Assembly (NCBI RefSeq): GCF_022664455.2
Contig: NZ_JAKRKC020000002.1
Span: 1,922,001 to 1,986,000 of the forward strand
DNA: 64,000 nucleotides
Origin: Actinomadura luzonensis
GTDB taxonomy: Bacteria; Actinomycetota; Actinomycetes; Streptosporangiales; Streptosporangiaceae
Reading direction: 5' to 3'
In this document: positions 20,408-29,264 of the stretch, piece after piece
Layout: every line of letters begins with the position of its first letter
Position numbering within the stretch: position 1 is the first letter of the stretch
The notes under the pieces: generated by a model
What the model was told of the DNA's origin: nothing
Databases searched by the model: none
The model's input: the letters and a program-made list of their open reading frames with translations, nothing else
Translations under genes and position numbers: made by a program

Positions 20408-21904
20408 ATGACTGTGACCCAGGAGGGCGCCCGCACGTACGAAGTGCGCACATACGGGTGCCAGATGAACGTGCACGACTCCGAGCGCCTGTCCGGCCTG
20501 CTGGAGGAGGCGGGCTACGTGCCCGCGCCCGACGGCGAGACCGCCGACGTGGTCGTGTTCAACACGTGCGCCGTGCGGGAGAACGCCGACAACCGCCTCT
20601 ACGGCAACCTCGGCCACCTCCGCCCCGCCAAGACCCGCAACCCGCGCATGCAGATCGCGGTCGGCGGCTGCCTGGCGCAGAAGGACCAGGGCGAGATCGT
20701 CCGCAAGGCGCCCTGGGTCGACGTGGTGTTCGGCACCCACAACATCGGCTCGCTGCCGGTGCTGCTGGAGCGGGCCCGCATCGAGGGCGAGGCGCAGGTC
20801 GAGCTGAAGGAGTCGCTGGAGACCTTCCCCTCGACGCTGCCCACCAGGCGCGAGTCCCCCTACGCGGCCTGGGTCGCCATCTCGGTCGGCTGCAACAACA
20901 CCTGCACGTTCTGCATCGTGCCGTCGCTGCGCGGCAAGGAGAAGGACCGCCGGCCCGGCGACGTGCTGGCCGAGGTTCGCACGCTGGTCGGGCAGGGCGT
21001 CCTGGAGGTCACGCTGCTCGGCCAGAACGTCAACACCTACGGGGTGGAGTTCGGCGACCGGCTGGCCTTCGGCAAGCTGCTGCGCGCCTGCGGCGACGTC
21101 GAGGGCCTGGAGCGGGTGCGCTTCACCTCGCCGCACCCGGCCGCCTTCACCGACGACGTGATCGCCGCCATGGCCGAGACGCCCAACGTCATGCACCAGC
21201 TCCACATGCCGCTGCAGTCGGGCTCCGACCGCGTGCTGCGCGCGATGCGCCGCTCCTACCGGGCCGAGCGCTACCTCGGCATCATCGAGCGGGTGCGCGC
21301 CGCCATGCCCGACGCCGCGATCTCCACCGACATCATCGTCGGCTTCCCCGGCGAGACCGAGGAAGACTTCCAGGCCACGCTCGACGTCGTACGCCAGAGC
21401 CGCTTCGCCAACGCCTTCACCTTCCAGTACTCCATCCGCCCCGGCACCCCGGCGGCCACCATGCCCGACCAGGTGCCGAAGGAGGTCGTCCAGGAGCGCT
21501 ACGAGCGGCTGGTGGCGCTCCAGGAGGAGATCTCCTGGGCGGAGAACAAGAAGCAGGTCGGCCGCACCCTTGAGGTGCTGGTGGCCGAGGGCGAGGGCCG
21601 CAAGGACGACGCCACCCGCCGCCTGTCCGGCCGCGCCCCCGACAACCGCCTCGTGCACTTCGCCGCCGGCGACGAGACGCCGCGGCCGGGCGACATGGTG
21701 ACGGTCGAGGTGACGTACGCGGCGCCGCACCACCTGGTGGCCGACGGGCCGGTGCGCGCGGTGCGCCGCACCCGCGCGGGCGACGCCTGGGAGGCCCGCC
21801 AGGGCGCCGCCCCGGCCGGCCCCGGCGTCATGCTCGGCATGCCCACCCTCGGCCGCCCGGCCCTTCTTCCTACTGTGCCAGGAGGGCCCTGCTCCGTCTT
21901 CTAA
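20408..21904 (+). CDS. miaB: tRNA-2-methylthio-N6-dimethylallyladenosine synthase MiaB
   Basis: Radical-SAM methylthiotransferase acting on A37 of tRNAs reading UNN codons, after MiaA. The 498 residues hold the N-terminal UPF0004 domain with three Cys for the auxiliary 4Fe-4S cluster (YGCQMN, NTCAV, GGCLA), the radical-SAM CxxxCxxC (CNNTCTFC) and the TRAM domain (about 370-440, ending TYAAPHHLVADGP). ATG 20408 is chosen because the conserved start (TYEVRTYGCQMNVHDSERL) follows within a few residues. The C-terminal tail is longer than usual and Gly/Pro-rich. miaA lies at 42059-42970. Confidence 0.96.
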   Translation: MTVTQEGARTYEVRTYGCQMNVHDSERLSGLLEEAGYVPAPDGETADVVVFNTCAVRENADNRLYGNLGHLRPAKTRNPRMQIAVGGCLAQKDQGEIVRKAPWVDVVFGTHNIGSLPVLLERARIEGEAQVELKESLETFPSTLPTRRESPYAAWVAISVGCNNTCTFCIVPSLRGKEKDRRPGDVLAEVRTLVGQGVLEVTLLGQNVNTYGVEFGDRLAFGKLLRACGDVEGLERVRFTSPHPAAFTDDVIAAMAETPNVMHQLHMPLQSGSDRVLRAMRRSYRAERYLGIIERVRAAMPDAAISTDIIVGFPGETEEDFQATLDVVRQSRFANAFTFQYSIRPGTPAATMPDQVPKEVVQERYERLVALQEEISWAENKKQVGRTLEVLVAEGEGRKDDATRRLSGRAPDNRLVHFAAGDETPRPGDMVTVEVTYAAPHHLVADGPVRAVRRTRAGDAWEARQGAAPAGPGVMLGMPTLGRPALLPTVPGGPCSVF

Positions 21905-22138
21905 CCCTGTGCTCGCCACAATGCTGATGCCTGACATGACCGCTGCACGTACGGGTGCCTCCGTTGACGTGCCGTGCGAGCGCGCCCGATGACATTCTGC
22001 GCGAGCGGAGTTGATTAGCACCGAAATGTGAGCAGATCCCACACGCCACACTCGACACCGTGGCCAGGCGGGAGGGATCGACCGGTCGTCGGCTGTGAGG
22101 GCCGGAGCACGGGTCCGCAATTCGATCGCGCGATCGCG

Positions 22139-22567
22139 TTACGGGCACGTCCTGTCGTCCGAGCAGGGTTGCACGTCCGTAATCCACACTTCGCCCATAT
22201 TCGGATGATTCATAAGGGCTCGGAGGAATTCCAGCGAGGCGTTTTCGATCAAAGTGCCATGGATAAGTCCCTTGTCCGCAGCCGTGCGAATCGCTGCCAC
22301 GGAAAGGCCAAATCCCGAGAGTGTCACATCATCGGCTGGAGTAAGCTGTGCGGCCCACGCCTTGAACTGTTCAACTGTTGAATACTCTCGGCAGACGATG
22401 CGACCTGCCGTCTCGGGGCATCCTTCTTCTCCGGACCAGTAGATGGGGAGACCGGAGGGGCGTGCTCCGGAAATAAATGTCGGCAACGCATTCTCGGCGA
22501 AATTGAGCGGACCTATCTTCTGCTCTTTTACTGGCCGCCTGAATTCGATCATGGCGGCAATTTTCAT
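22139..22567 (-). CDS. Hypothetical protein downstream of the LamG protein
   Basis: A 142-residue soluble-looking protein starting MKIAAMIEFRRPVKEQ. It has an alternating hydrophobic pattern (ISGARPSGLPIYW, DDVTLSGFGLSVAAI, GEVWITDVQPC) and four Cys. No signal peptide or membrane segment is seen. Codon third positions are visibly less G/C-rich than in neighbouring housekeeping genes, as in the end of the LamG gene upstream, which suggests acquisition together. GGAG lies close before the ATG. No family is recognised. Position behind a large secreted modular protein makes an immunity or accessory role possible but unproven. Confidence 0.6.
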   Translation of the reverse strand: MKIAAMIEFRRPVKEQKIGPLNFAENALPTFISGARPSGLPIYWSGEEGCPETAGRIVCREYSTVEQFKAWAAQLTPADDVTLSGFGLSVAAIRTAADKGLIHGTLIENASLEFLRALMNHPNMGEVWITDVQPCSDDRTCP

Positions 22568-22652
22568 CTTCTCCGGGAGAGATTCTTCCGGGAGGGTGGA
22601 GGCGGCATCGCCAGCCCGTCCTTGCTGGCTGTGGTTGCCGCCAGGCGAAAGT

Positions 22653-22685
22653 GCGGCCGGGGCGGGACGCGCCCGCCCCGGCCGC
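22653..22685 (-). terminator. Very strong hairpin after the LamG gene
   Basis: A perfect 14-bp all-G/C-dominated stem (GCGGCCGGGGCGGG / CCCGCCCCGGCCGC) with a 5-nt loop (ACGCG). It begins about 16 bp past the LamG stop and stands out in a comparatively A/T-rich stretch. It probably ends that transcript before the 142-residue gene, or lets only part of it through. Confidence 0.85.
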
Positions 22686-22701
22686 TAGAGACTACCCGCG
22701 C

Positions 22702-25700
22702 CTAGGACTTAGAGCGCCAAAGGCTAGTCGCAGTGATGTTCTTGATGGATTTGTATCCCTTACTTACGGCCCAATTGAAAGTGCCTACGGTTTTTTGCTG
22801 GTACTTCTGAATGTCGCAGGTGGTGCCTATGCTCTGCCAGCATCGCACCTCAAGGGCGTCCTGGGACCACCACATGGCCGCTCTGAAGGCGTAGTTCTTC
22901 TCAATGTCACCCCCGACGAAACCTGTAACCCCAGGTTGCGTGGGACAGTTTTCCGTCTTTCCGTGACCGAAGGTCACGCCTCCGCCGACCTCCCCTTCGG
23001 GGATCGGCCCGGCTATCGCGCCTTGGACGGTGATTTGGTAGGTGGCGGCGCTGATGACGAAGCAGGGCGTGCTGACGGCATCGACACTGGAGTTGTCGAG
23101 GGTGTACTTCTCGGTCGAGCCCTTCTTAGCGGCGCGCTTTCTGAAGGTTCCATCCGTGTACACGGTGATCACTGCACCGAACTTATCGATCTTCCAGGTG
23201 GTGGAGTCCTTGGGAATGCATTCACGCCACACGGATCGTCCCACCACCTCGACCAGAAGATGTTTCGCCAGACGCAGCTTCTTTGAGTCGCTGGTCGAAA
23301 AGGTGCCTACAAGGGTGGGGCAGTCCGAGGCAGCCAGGGCGGCGCGTGCATCCGACCCAGGTATGAGGCTGCCACCGGGAATTTTGCCGGTGATGTAGGC
23401 TTCTCCATCGGTCGCAAAGAAGTCGCTGGAGTCTTCCTCGACCTCCAGCGCCACCTGGATGACGGTCATATTCCCGCACCGATCGAAAACGTGCACGTTG
23501 ATCGTGGGCTCGCTCGGCTCGACCTGCCCAAGCGAGGCGGAAGCCGCGGCTTCTCTGATTCCTGTGACGGGCACTTCTCGCCAACTGCGCGTTACCTTGG
23601 TCGTTACCTCGGTCGCCCCGCTGGGCAGAGCGCGCACCACGGTGTCCGCAAGGTCGACGGCCGAATCGATGCGAACGAGGCCCGCCTCTTGGAGCGCGTC
23701 TCGTTCCCGCACCAGAGCAGTATTCAGCAGGGACAGCTTGGCCGTGCTGGGAGTACGCGCCGTTACTCCGGGCGCCTGCCAGATCGTGGCCGCTTCTCCT
23801 TGCAGTACCGCGTCTTGCGCCTCGTAGTACGCCTTCACCCGCTCGACGAACTGTTGCCGGCCGCTGCCTTCATCGGCGGCGGCGCGGGCACCGACAGGCG
23901 GTGTGTCCAGGAACGGGATGCAGTCCTCTTCGGAGGACGGAGGAGGCGGCGCGGCCTTGGGCGTTACCGCGGTCTCTTCCCACTCTCCAGAGCCGAACGC
24001 TGTCCGGGCCCGGACTTTCACCGTATACATCTCTCCATTGGTTAAGCCTTCGATGGTCACATAGGGGTCGGAGACCTTAACGTCTCCGCTCGCCGCGCCG
24101 CTACCGTCGACAATCGCGACGTCAAAGCCATCGATCGTCGCCATGCTGCCGTTGTCCTCAGGCAGGCCCCAGCTGGCGATGGCGGATGCGTCGCCTGCCT
24201 TGGCTGTCAGGTTGAGGACCTTGCTCGGTGCCTGGGGTAGCCGATAGGTCAGCGCGATGGACGGTTGCTCAGTAGAACTATCCGTGGCGAAAGTGATCAT
24301 CGCCTCGGACGGCGTCGTCAGCAGCATCCATTGGTAGATGCTTGCTGCCACGTCAGTTTGCGGGTCGGCGACCCGCATGGTGTGGCCAGCGCGAGTGGGG
24401 TCGGTGTCAGCGGTCAGATCAGAACTGCGTGTCTCACCGGTGACTGGGCTCTTCAGAGGAGTGACATTGATCGTCGCATCTTGCGGACAGGCGACGGGTG
24501 CACAGGTCGGCGTCCCGAGCTTGAGGACGCCTTCCGTGATCGAGGTACCGTCCGGTAGCTCATCAAGTTTGACCTTGACGACCGTGGCTGTCTTGTCGGC
24601 CCCTGTACCGCCAATCTGCAACGAAGCAGAATCCTGCACCGTGCACGCGGACCCGTTGCACGCGGCAGGATCCATCTTGACGGTCTTGATCACCAGGCTT
24701 TCTTTGCCCACCGTGACATGGTGAAGATCCTCCTCCGGATCATCCGATGGTGTGCCAGGCGTGGTGAAGCTGACGGGTGCCGTCTTGGGCGTGCAGACTT
24801 CGCTACTCGCTTCATTTGCGATGGCGGCGGTGGCGGCGCGGGCCGTGCTGGCCGAAGCGGTTGTTCCCCCGATGGAGGTATTCATGTCGGTGGTGATTTC
24901 GGCGGCGGTCTGGGCGCGGTTGTAGATGCGGACCTCGTCGATCACGCCCTTGAAGTACTCGCCGTAGATGCCGTTGCCGCCGATGTGCAGGAAGCTGGCG
25001 TCGTTGGTGATCGAGCCGCTGAGGCTGGTCTGGCCGATCTGGACGCCGTTGCGGTAGATGCGGGCGGTGCTGCCGTCGTAGGTGACGGCGAGGTGTGCCC
25101 AGGTGTTGGCCGTCAGGGCGCTGGTGGCGCTGACGGGCTGTGGTTGGCCGTTCAGGGTGAACCAGCCGGTCGGGCCGCCGTCGGCGGCGGCGTAGAGGCC
25201 GTAGGACAGGTCGAAGAGGCTGTCGTTGTCCTTGGCGATCAGGGTGCGCCAGCCGTCCACCGCGCTGGGCTTCACCCAGGCTGAGAGGGTGAGCGCGTTG
25301 CTCAGCCGCAGGGCGGGTGCGTCCTCGATGTCGACCGTGCCGTAGGTGCCGTTGAAGGACAGGGCCTTGCCGTACTTGCCGGTGACCCACGTGGTGCCCG
25401 CGGCGCTGCCGTCGTTGCCGCCGATCGGGTCGGTGACGGTGCTGCCGGTGCCCTCGTTCATTCCGTAGGCGGCCACCAGGCCGCCAGGAGTGGGAGTCGG
25501 GGTGGGTGTAGGAGTCGGTGTCGGTGTCGGTGTAGGTGTTGGGGTCGGCGTGGGGGTGGAGGTTGGGGTTGGGGTGGGAGTTGGCGTAGGACCAGGGTTG
25601 GAGCCGCCGTCCTGCGGGCCGGTGACGCAGGCGGTCATCTGCCACTTGTAGGTGCGGCCGGCCTGGACGGTGTTGGCCGGGAGTTGGAAGGAGGCGCGTT

Positions 25701-28440
25701 CGCCGCCGTTGACGGTGCGGCTGCCGAGCGGTGCGGAGCCGACGGGCAGGCCATTGTTGTCGTACAGGTAGTACTTGGCGGTTACCGCGCCGCCGCTGGG
25801 GCGGTTGACCATGCCGGACAGGATCGGCTGGGCCGGGTCGGCCATGCCGGTCTCGGCGTCGGAGGGCAGCATGGGCGCGTCGGAGGTGATGCGGTAGGCC
25901 GGGCTCTCGTTGCAGGAGGGCGGGGTGACGCCGCTGCGGCAGGCCTTGACGACGAACTTGAAGCTGGCCGGGTTGTCCAGGGTGAAGACCTTGTCCAGCG
26001 TCTGCCCGGAGGGGATGTTGTTGTGGGTGGTGGTGCCGGGCACGCCGACCAGGGAGCGGATCTCGTCGCCGGTCAGCACCCGCTGGTAGGTGTGCACGTC
26101 GTCGATGGCGCCGTCGAAGGTGACCTCGTCCGGGACGATGACGGTGCCGCGGCCGATCTGGAAGGCGCCGCGGGCGTTCCAGTTGACGGTGTGGTCGCGT
26201 TCGGCATTCAGCTCGCCGTCGACGTACAGACGGATCTTGTGAGCGGTCGCGTCGTACTGGACGGCCAGGTGTGTCCAGCGGCCGACGCCGGCCAGTTTCT
26301 TGGACCCGATCGGGACCGGGTTGGGGTTGGCGGTGTCGGCGTCGTTGACGGTGAGGATCCAGCGCTGGTCCAGCTCGGCGGCGTTGGAGGCCAGGTAGCC
26401 CAGGCTGAAGCCGGGCTGGTTGGTGCCCATCTGGGACAGGACGGCCTGGTCGCCGGCGCCGCTGTCGAGGCGGGCCCAGGCGGTGACGGTGTAGCTCTGG
26501 TTGGTGTTCAGGACCGGTTTGCCGGTGCTGATCAGGCCGCCGGACGACAGTTTGACCGCCTGGCCGAGCTGGCCGGGAATGCGGCTGTAGGTGCCGCTCA
26601 AGGTGGCGTTGAAGCCCTTGCCGGTGGCGTCGGCGGCGCTGGTGCCGGAGGTTTCGTCCAGCTTCCACCAGGCCGCTTCCCCGGTGGGCAGCTGGGCGGC
26701 GGGGGGCGCCATGGTGGAGTCGTTGACGGTCACGGTGTAGTCCAGGTTCGCCGTCTCAGGGACGCTGGACTTGTAGGTGACCTTGACGTTGGTGCTGCGG
26801 GCGATGGCGTCGTTGCCGCTCATGGAGTCGATCGACTCGGCGGTGACGGTGGGGATCTCCGGGGGGAGGACCCAGTCCACGCTCAGCTTGGGCACCTTGG
26901 AGCCGCCCCACGACTGGGCCCAGAACTCGTAGTCCTCGCTGAGGTCCTTGGGCACCGGCAGCTCGGTGCCGAGCCGCAGCTGCAGGCCGTGGTTGGGGGT
27001 GCCGGTGGCCCAGGCGCGGGCCATCGCGGTCAGGTCCCAGCTCCAGATCGCCCCGTCGCTCTGGACCTGGGCGCACGGGTCGAGCGAGGACCGCTCGTCC
27101 GGGCTGGTGGCCGGCTGGTTGTCCCAGTAGGTGTCGTCGGCGACCCACTCCTCGGTGACGCGGGAGGCGATCACCGCCTGCAGGCTGCTGCAGGTGTAGA
27201 CGTCGCCGTGCAGGGACAGCTGCATGGTGGCCTTGACCACCTGCCGGTTGGTGATCGGCGCGGTGTCGAAGGCCAGCAGCGCGCGGGTGGCGTACTCGTT
27301 GGTGTAGCCGCAGGTGGAGGGGGTGGGGCAGCTCCGGTAGTTGGACCGCGACACCAGGCCGGGGCTCGTGGCCGAGTCAGGGGAGCGGACCGAGGTCTCC
27401 TGTGTCACGGTCAGCGTGGTGGTCGGATCCACGGTGACCGGGTACTGGGTCGCCGGGTCGGCCAGCCAGGCGGCGTCCGGCTTGAGCACCAGCACGCTCT
27501 CGCCGTGCTCGCCCTTGGCCACGTCGGTGGCGACCTTGGCTTCGCGGCCCGGCCGCTTGGCGTCGGCCTTGGCCGCCGTGGCGTCCCACATGCGCGGCGC
27601 GGGGGCGGAGGCGATCTTCTCGCCCTTGTCCTTGCCCTCGTCGTCGGTGAGGGTGAGCGCGCCGGACCTGGCCTTGCCGAGCTTGACGCCCTGGGTCCGG
27701 GCCGGCAGCCGGAACTCCACCGGCCCGGTGGGCCGCTCACGCAGCACCACGTCATGACGGAACCCGGTGGGCAGCGCGGTCACCACCAGGTCGGCCGACG
27801 GGCCGGCGACGCCGGCGTAGGTGGCCACGTTGCCCTTGATCTGCGGCTTGGGCAGCGCGGTGGGCCAGGACAGGCCGAAGCTGCCCGTCCGGCCGACGCG
27901 CATGGTGGCGAACGGCCCGGTGCCGCCGGCCGACAGCCGCAGCCCGGCCTTCGCCAGCCGCGGCCTGAGCACGCCGTTCTCCTCGACGAGGGTGGTGTCG
28001 ATCCACGCCCACGTGTTGCCCTGCCGTAGCTGGGCCGGGCCGTTGTAGGACTGGGTGGACAAATGGCCGTCCGGGAAGGCCCAGGTGCGCGAAGACTCGG
28101 TATAGGCCGCTTCTACCGCGATCGGCTTGTTCTGTTTTTTCGCCTCTGCGATTGCGGTCCGTAACGACGCGTCCGGATCCTCCGGCTTGGGGAACGTGGT
28201 TATTGAGGGAGTTGTCGGCCCGGCCGGCTCCGGCTCGGCCTGCGCCGGCGGGATGGTCCCCGCGACCAGCAGCGATGCTGTCACCGTGAGCACCGTTGCC
28301 ATGGCTACTTGTGATGCGGGTCGCCGACGTTTGAGTCTGTTGACTAACTTGTTCACTAACACCTTCAGCGTGGTGTGGGTCTGAAACAGCAAACAAGCTT
28401 TACCTATCAACAGGTGTCGCGACCATGTGGTGATGATCAC
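22702..28440 (-). CDS. Secreted LamG/DNRLRE/fibronectin-III modular protein
   Basis: A 1912-residue exported protein. In order: a basic N-region and hydrophobic signal (TVLTVTASLLVAGTI, cleaved near AQA); an N-terminal beta domain; a DNRLRE-type domain (about 345-520); LamG/concanavalin-like domain 1 (about 583-800); a Thr-Pro linker (about 947-985); LamG 2 (about 990-1185); a second DNRLRE-like region (about 1240-1400); one FN3 domain (about 1405-1495); and 400 C-terminal residues I cannot assign. Similar N-terminal sets front RHS/polymorphic-toxin proteins in Streptomyces relatives, but no RHS repeats occur here. The part coding residues after about 1190 is less G+C-rich. The start is uncertain: GTG 28440 gives the longest frame, while GTG 28362 or 28356 would give a more usual signal peptide. 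Confidence 0.85.
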   Translation of the reverse strand: MIITTWSRHLLIGKACLLFQTHTTLKVLVNKLVNRLKRRRPASQVAMATVLTVTASLLVAGTIPPAQAEPEPAGPTTPSITTFPKPEDPDASLRTAIAEAKKQNKPIAVEAAYTESSRTWAFPDGHLSTQSYNGPAQLRQGNTWAWIDTTLVEENGVLRPRLAKAGLRLSAGGTGPFATMRVGRTGSFGLSWPTALPKPQIKGNVATYAGVAGPSADLVVTALPTGFRHDVVLRERPTGPVEFRLPARTQGVKLGKARSGALTLTDDEGKDKGEKIASAPAPRMWDATAAKADAKRPGREAKVATDVAKGEHGESVLVLKPDAAWLADPATQYPVTVDPTTTLTVTQETSVRSPDSATSPGLVSRSNYRSCPTPSTCGYTNEYATRALLAFDTAPITNRQVVKATMQLSLHGDVYTCSSLQAVIASRVTEEWVADDTYWDNQPATSPDERSSLDPCAQVQSDGAIWSWDLTAMARAWATGTPNHGLQLRLGTELPVPKDLSEDYEFWAQSWGGSKVPKLSVDWVLPPEIPTVTAESIDSMSGNDAIARSTNVKVTYKSSVPETANLDYTVTVNDSTMAPPAAQLPTGEAAWWKLDETSGTSAADATGKGFNATLSGTYSRIPGQLGQAVKLSSGGLISTGKPVLNTNQSYTVTAWARLDSGAGDQAVLSQMGTNQPGFSLGYLASNAAELDQRWILTVNDADTANPNPVPIGSKKLAGVGRWTHLAVQYDATAHKIRLYVDGELNAERDHTVNWNARGAFQIGRGTVIVPDEVTFDGAIDDVHTYQRVLTGDEIRSLVGVPGTTTHNNIPSGQTLDKVFTLDNPASFKFVVKACRSGVTPPSCNESPAYRITSDAPMLPSDAETGMADPAQPILSGMVNRPSGGAVTAKYYLYDNNGLPVGSAPLGSRTVNGGERASFQLPANTVQAGRTYKWQMTACVTGPQDGGSNPGPTPTPTPTPTSTPTPTPTPTPTPTPTPTPTPTPTPGGLVAAYGMNEGTGSTVTDPIGGNDGSAAGTTWVTGKYGKALSFNGTYGTVDIEDAPALRLSNALTLSAWVKPSAVDGWRTLIAKDNDSLFDLSYGLYAAADGGPTGWFTLNGQPQPVSATSALTANTWAHLAVTYDGSTARIYRNGVQIGQTSLSGSITNDASFLHIGGNGIYGEYFKGVIDEVRIYNRAQTAAEITTDMNTSIGGTTASASTARAATAAIANEASSEVCTPKTAPVSFTTPGTPSDDPEEDLHHVTVGKESLVIKTVKMDPAACNGSACTVQDSASLQIGGTGADKTATVVKVKLDELPDGTSITEGVLKLGTPTCAPVACPQDATINVTPLKSPVTGETRSSDLTADTDPTRAGHTMRVADPQTDVAASIYQWMLLTTPSEAMITFATDSSTEQPSIALTYRLPQAPSKVLNLTAKAGDASAIASWGLPEDNGSMATIDGFDVAIVDGSGAASGDVKVSDPYVTIEGLTNGEMYTVKVRARTAFGSGEWEETAVTPKAAPPPPSSEEDCIPFLDTPPVGARAAADEGSGRQQFVERVKAYYEAQDAVLQGEAATIWQAPGVTARTPSTAKLSLLNTALVRERDALQEAGLVRIDSAVDLADTVVRALPSGATEVTTKVTRSWREVPVTGIREAAASASLGQVEPSEPTINVHVFDRCGNMTVIQVALEVEEDSSDFFATDGEAYITGKIPGGSLIPGSDARAALAASDCPTLVGTFSTSDSKKLRLAKHLLVEVVGRSVWRECIPKDSTTWKIDKFGAVITVYTDGTFRKRAAKKGSTEKYTLDNSSVDAVSTPCFVISAATYQITVQGAIAGPIPEGEVGGGVTFGHGKTENCPTQPGVTGFVGGDIEKNYAFRAAMWWSQDALEVRCWQSIGTTCDIQKYQQKTVGTFNWAVSKGYKSIKNITATSLWRSKS
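25487..25600 (-). repeat. Thr-Pro dipeptide-coding repeat (linker)
   Basis: A run of six-base units coding Thr-Pro, with few Ser or Gly interruptions, forms an extended, probably glycosylated spacer between the two LamG domains. At DNA level it is a GGTGTC/GGTGTA/GGTGTT-like array on the plus strand. Such arrays are prone to length change. Confidence 0.9.
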
Positions 28441-28551
28441 AATAAGTTGTGTATAAATATCCGTAACATCGCCCGTCCGGGCGGCGATGAGAATGGCACG
28501 GAGAACTGGTAATTCATATTTCCCGTGGGATTCCTCATGCGGCCGCCCGGG

Positions 28552-29232
28552 TCAGCAGTCGTCGAGGATCTTCTCCATGGCGGACTTCTCGCCCGAGGTG
28601 ACCCAGACGCCGTACTTCGCCTTGACGTCGATCTGGCGGGCGACGTACGTGCAGCGGTAGGACCTGCGGGGCGGGAGCCAGGTGGCGGCGTCGGAGTCGC
28701 TCTTCTGGCCGTTGAGCGGGCCGTCCACGGCCTGGAGGTTCAGCGGGTCGTTGGCGAACTCCTTGCGCTTGGTGGCCGACCACTGCTGGGCGCCCTTCTG
28801 CCAGGCGTCCGAGAGCGGCACCAGGTGGTCGATCTGGACGGCGGTGCTGGTGTCCTGGCCGCGCTTGAACTCGATGGTCTTGCCGCTGTAGGGGTCCTTC
28901 AGCGTGCCGGTCAGGACGATGCAGTCGTGGGTGCCGGACTTGAAGGTCTCGTCCGTCAGGTCGCGCTTGAGTATGTCGTTGCGGGTGTCGCAGCCGTTGT
29001 GGTCGACGTCGGACCAGGCGGGGCCGAAGTTGTCGCGGTCGAAGCCGGTCCTCGGGGCGCGGCCCTTGACGTCGAGCTTGGCGAGCTTCTTGCGGGCGTC
29101 GGAGATCGAGGCCGAGTCGGGTTTCGCGGGCTTGTCGTCGGCCGTGGAGAGCTGGGCGCCGGCTCCGCCGCCGCAGCCCGCCGTCAGCATCGCCACCGTG
29201 GAAAGACCTGCCATCAACGCCCGTACGCGCAC
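28552..29232 (-). CDS. Exported HNH endonuclease family lipoprotein
   Basis: A 226-residue protein with a lipoprotein signal (VAMLTAGCGGG) and a C-terminal HNH/DUF1524-like nuclease core: QIDHLVPLSDAWQKGAQQW, then NDPLNLQAVDGPLNGQKSD, giving the His, Asn and Asn/His-type metal site. CTYVARQIDVKAKYGVWV closes the fold. Six Cys, including GCDTRND and HDCIVL, suggest disulfides outside the cell. GTG 29232 follows a G-run; ATG 29214 is also possible. Secreted HNH proteins of this kind are common in Streptomyces and may degrade extracellular DNA. It lies upstream of and in the same direction as the LamG gene, 111 bp away. Confidence 0.85.
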   Translation of the reverse strand: MRVRALMAGLSTVAMLTAGCGGGAGAQLSTADDKPAKPDSASISDARKKLAKLDVKGRAPRTGFDRDNFGPAWSDVDHNGCDTRNDILKRDLTDETFKSGTHDCIVLTGTLKDPYSGKTIEFKRGQDTSTAVQIDHLVPLSDAWQKGAQQWSATKRKEFANDPLNLQAVDGPLNGQKSDSDAATWLPPRRSYRCTYVARQIDVKAKYGVWVTSGEKSAMEKILDDC

Positions 29233-29264
29233 GCCGTACCCCCAGACTTCAGCTTTCGTAAAGT

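Noticed and set aside
22123..22138. CGATCGCGCGATCG palindrome next to the 142-residue gene
   Set aside because: A short, restriction-site-like palindrome that is frequent by chance at this base composition, with no promoter nearby.
25487..25600. Possible CRISPR-like or satellite array
   Set aside because: It is a protein-coding Thr-Pro linker with six-base periodicity; there are no spacers.
28441..28551. A/T-rich stretch with TATAC-like hexamers as LamG promoter
   Set aside because: Plausible, but no matching -35, and the true start of the gene is uncertain, so no site is claimed.
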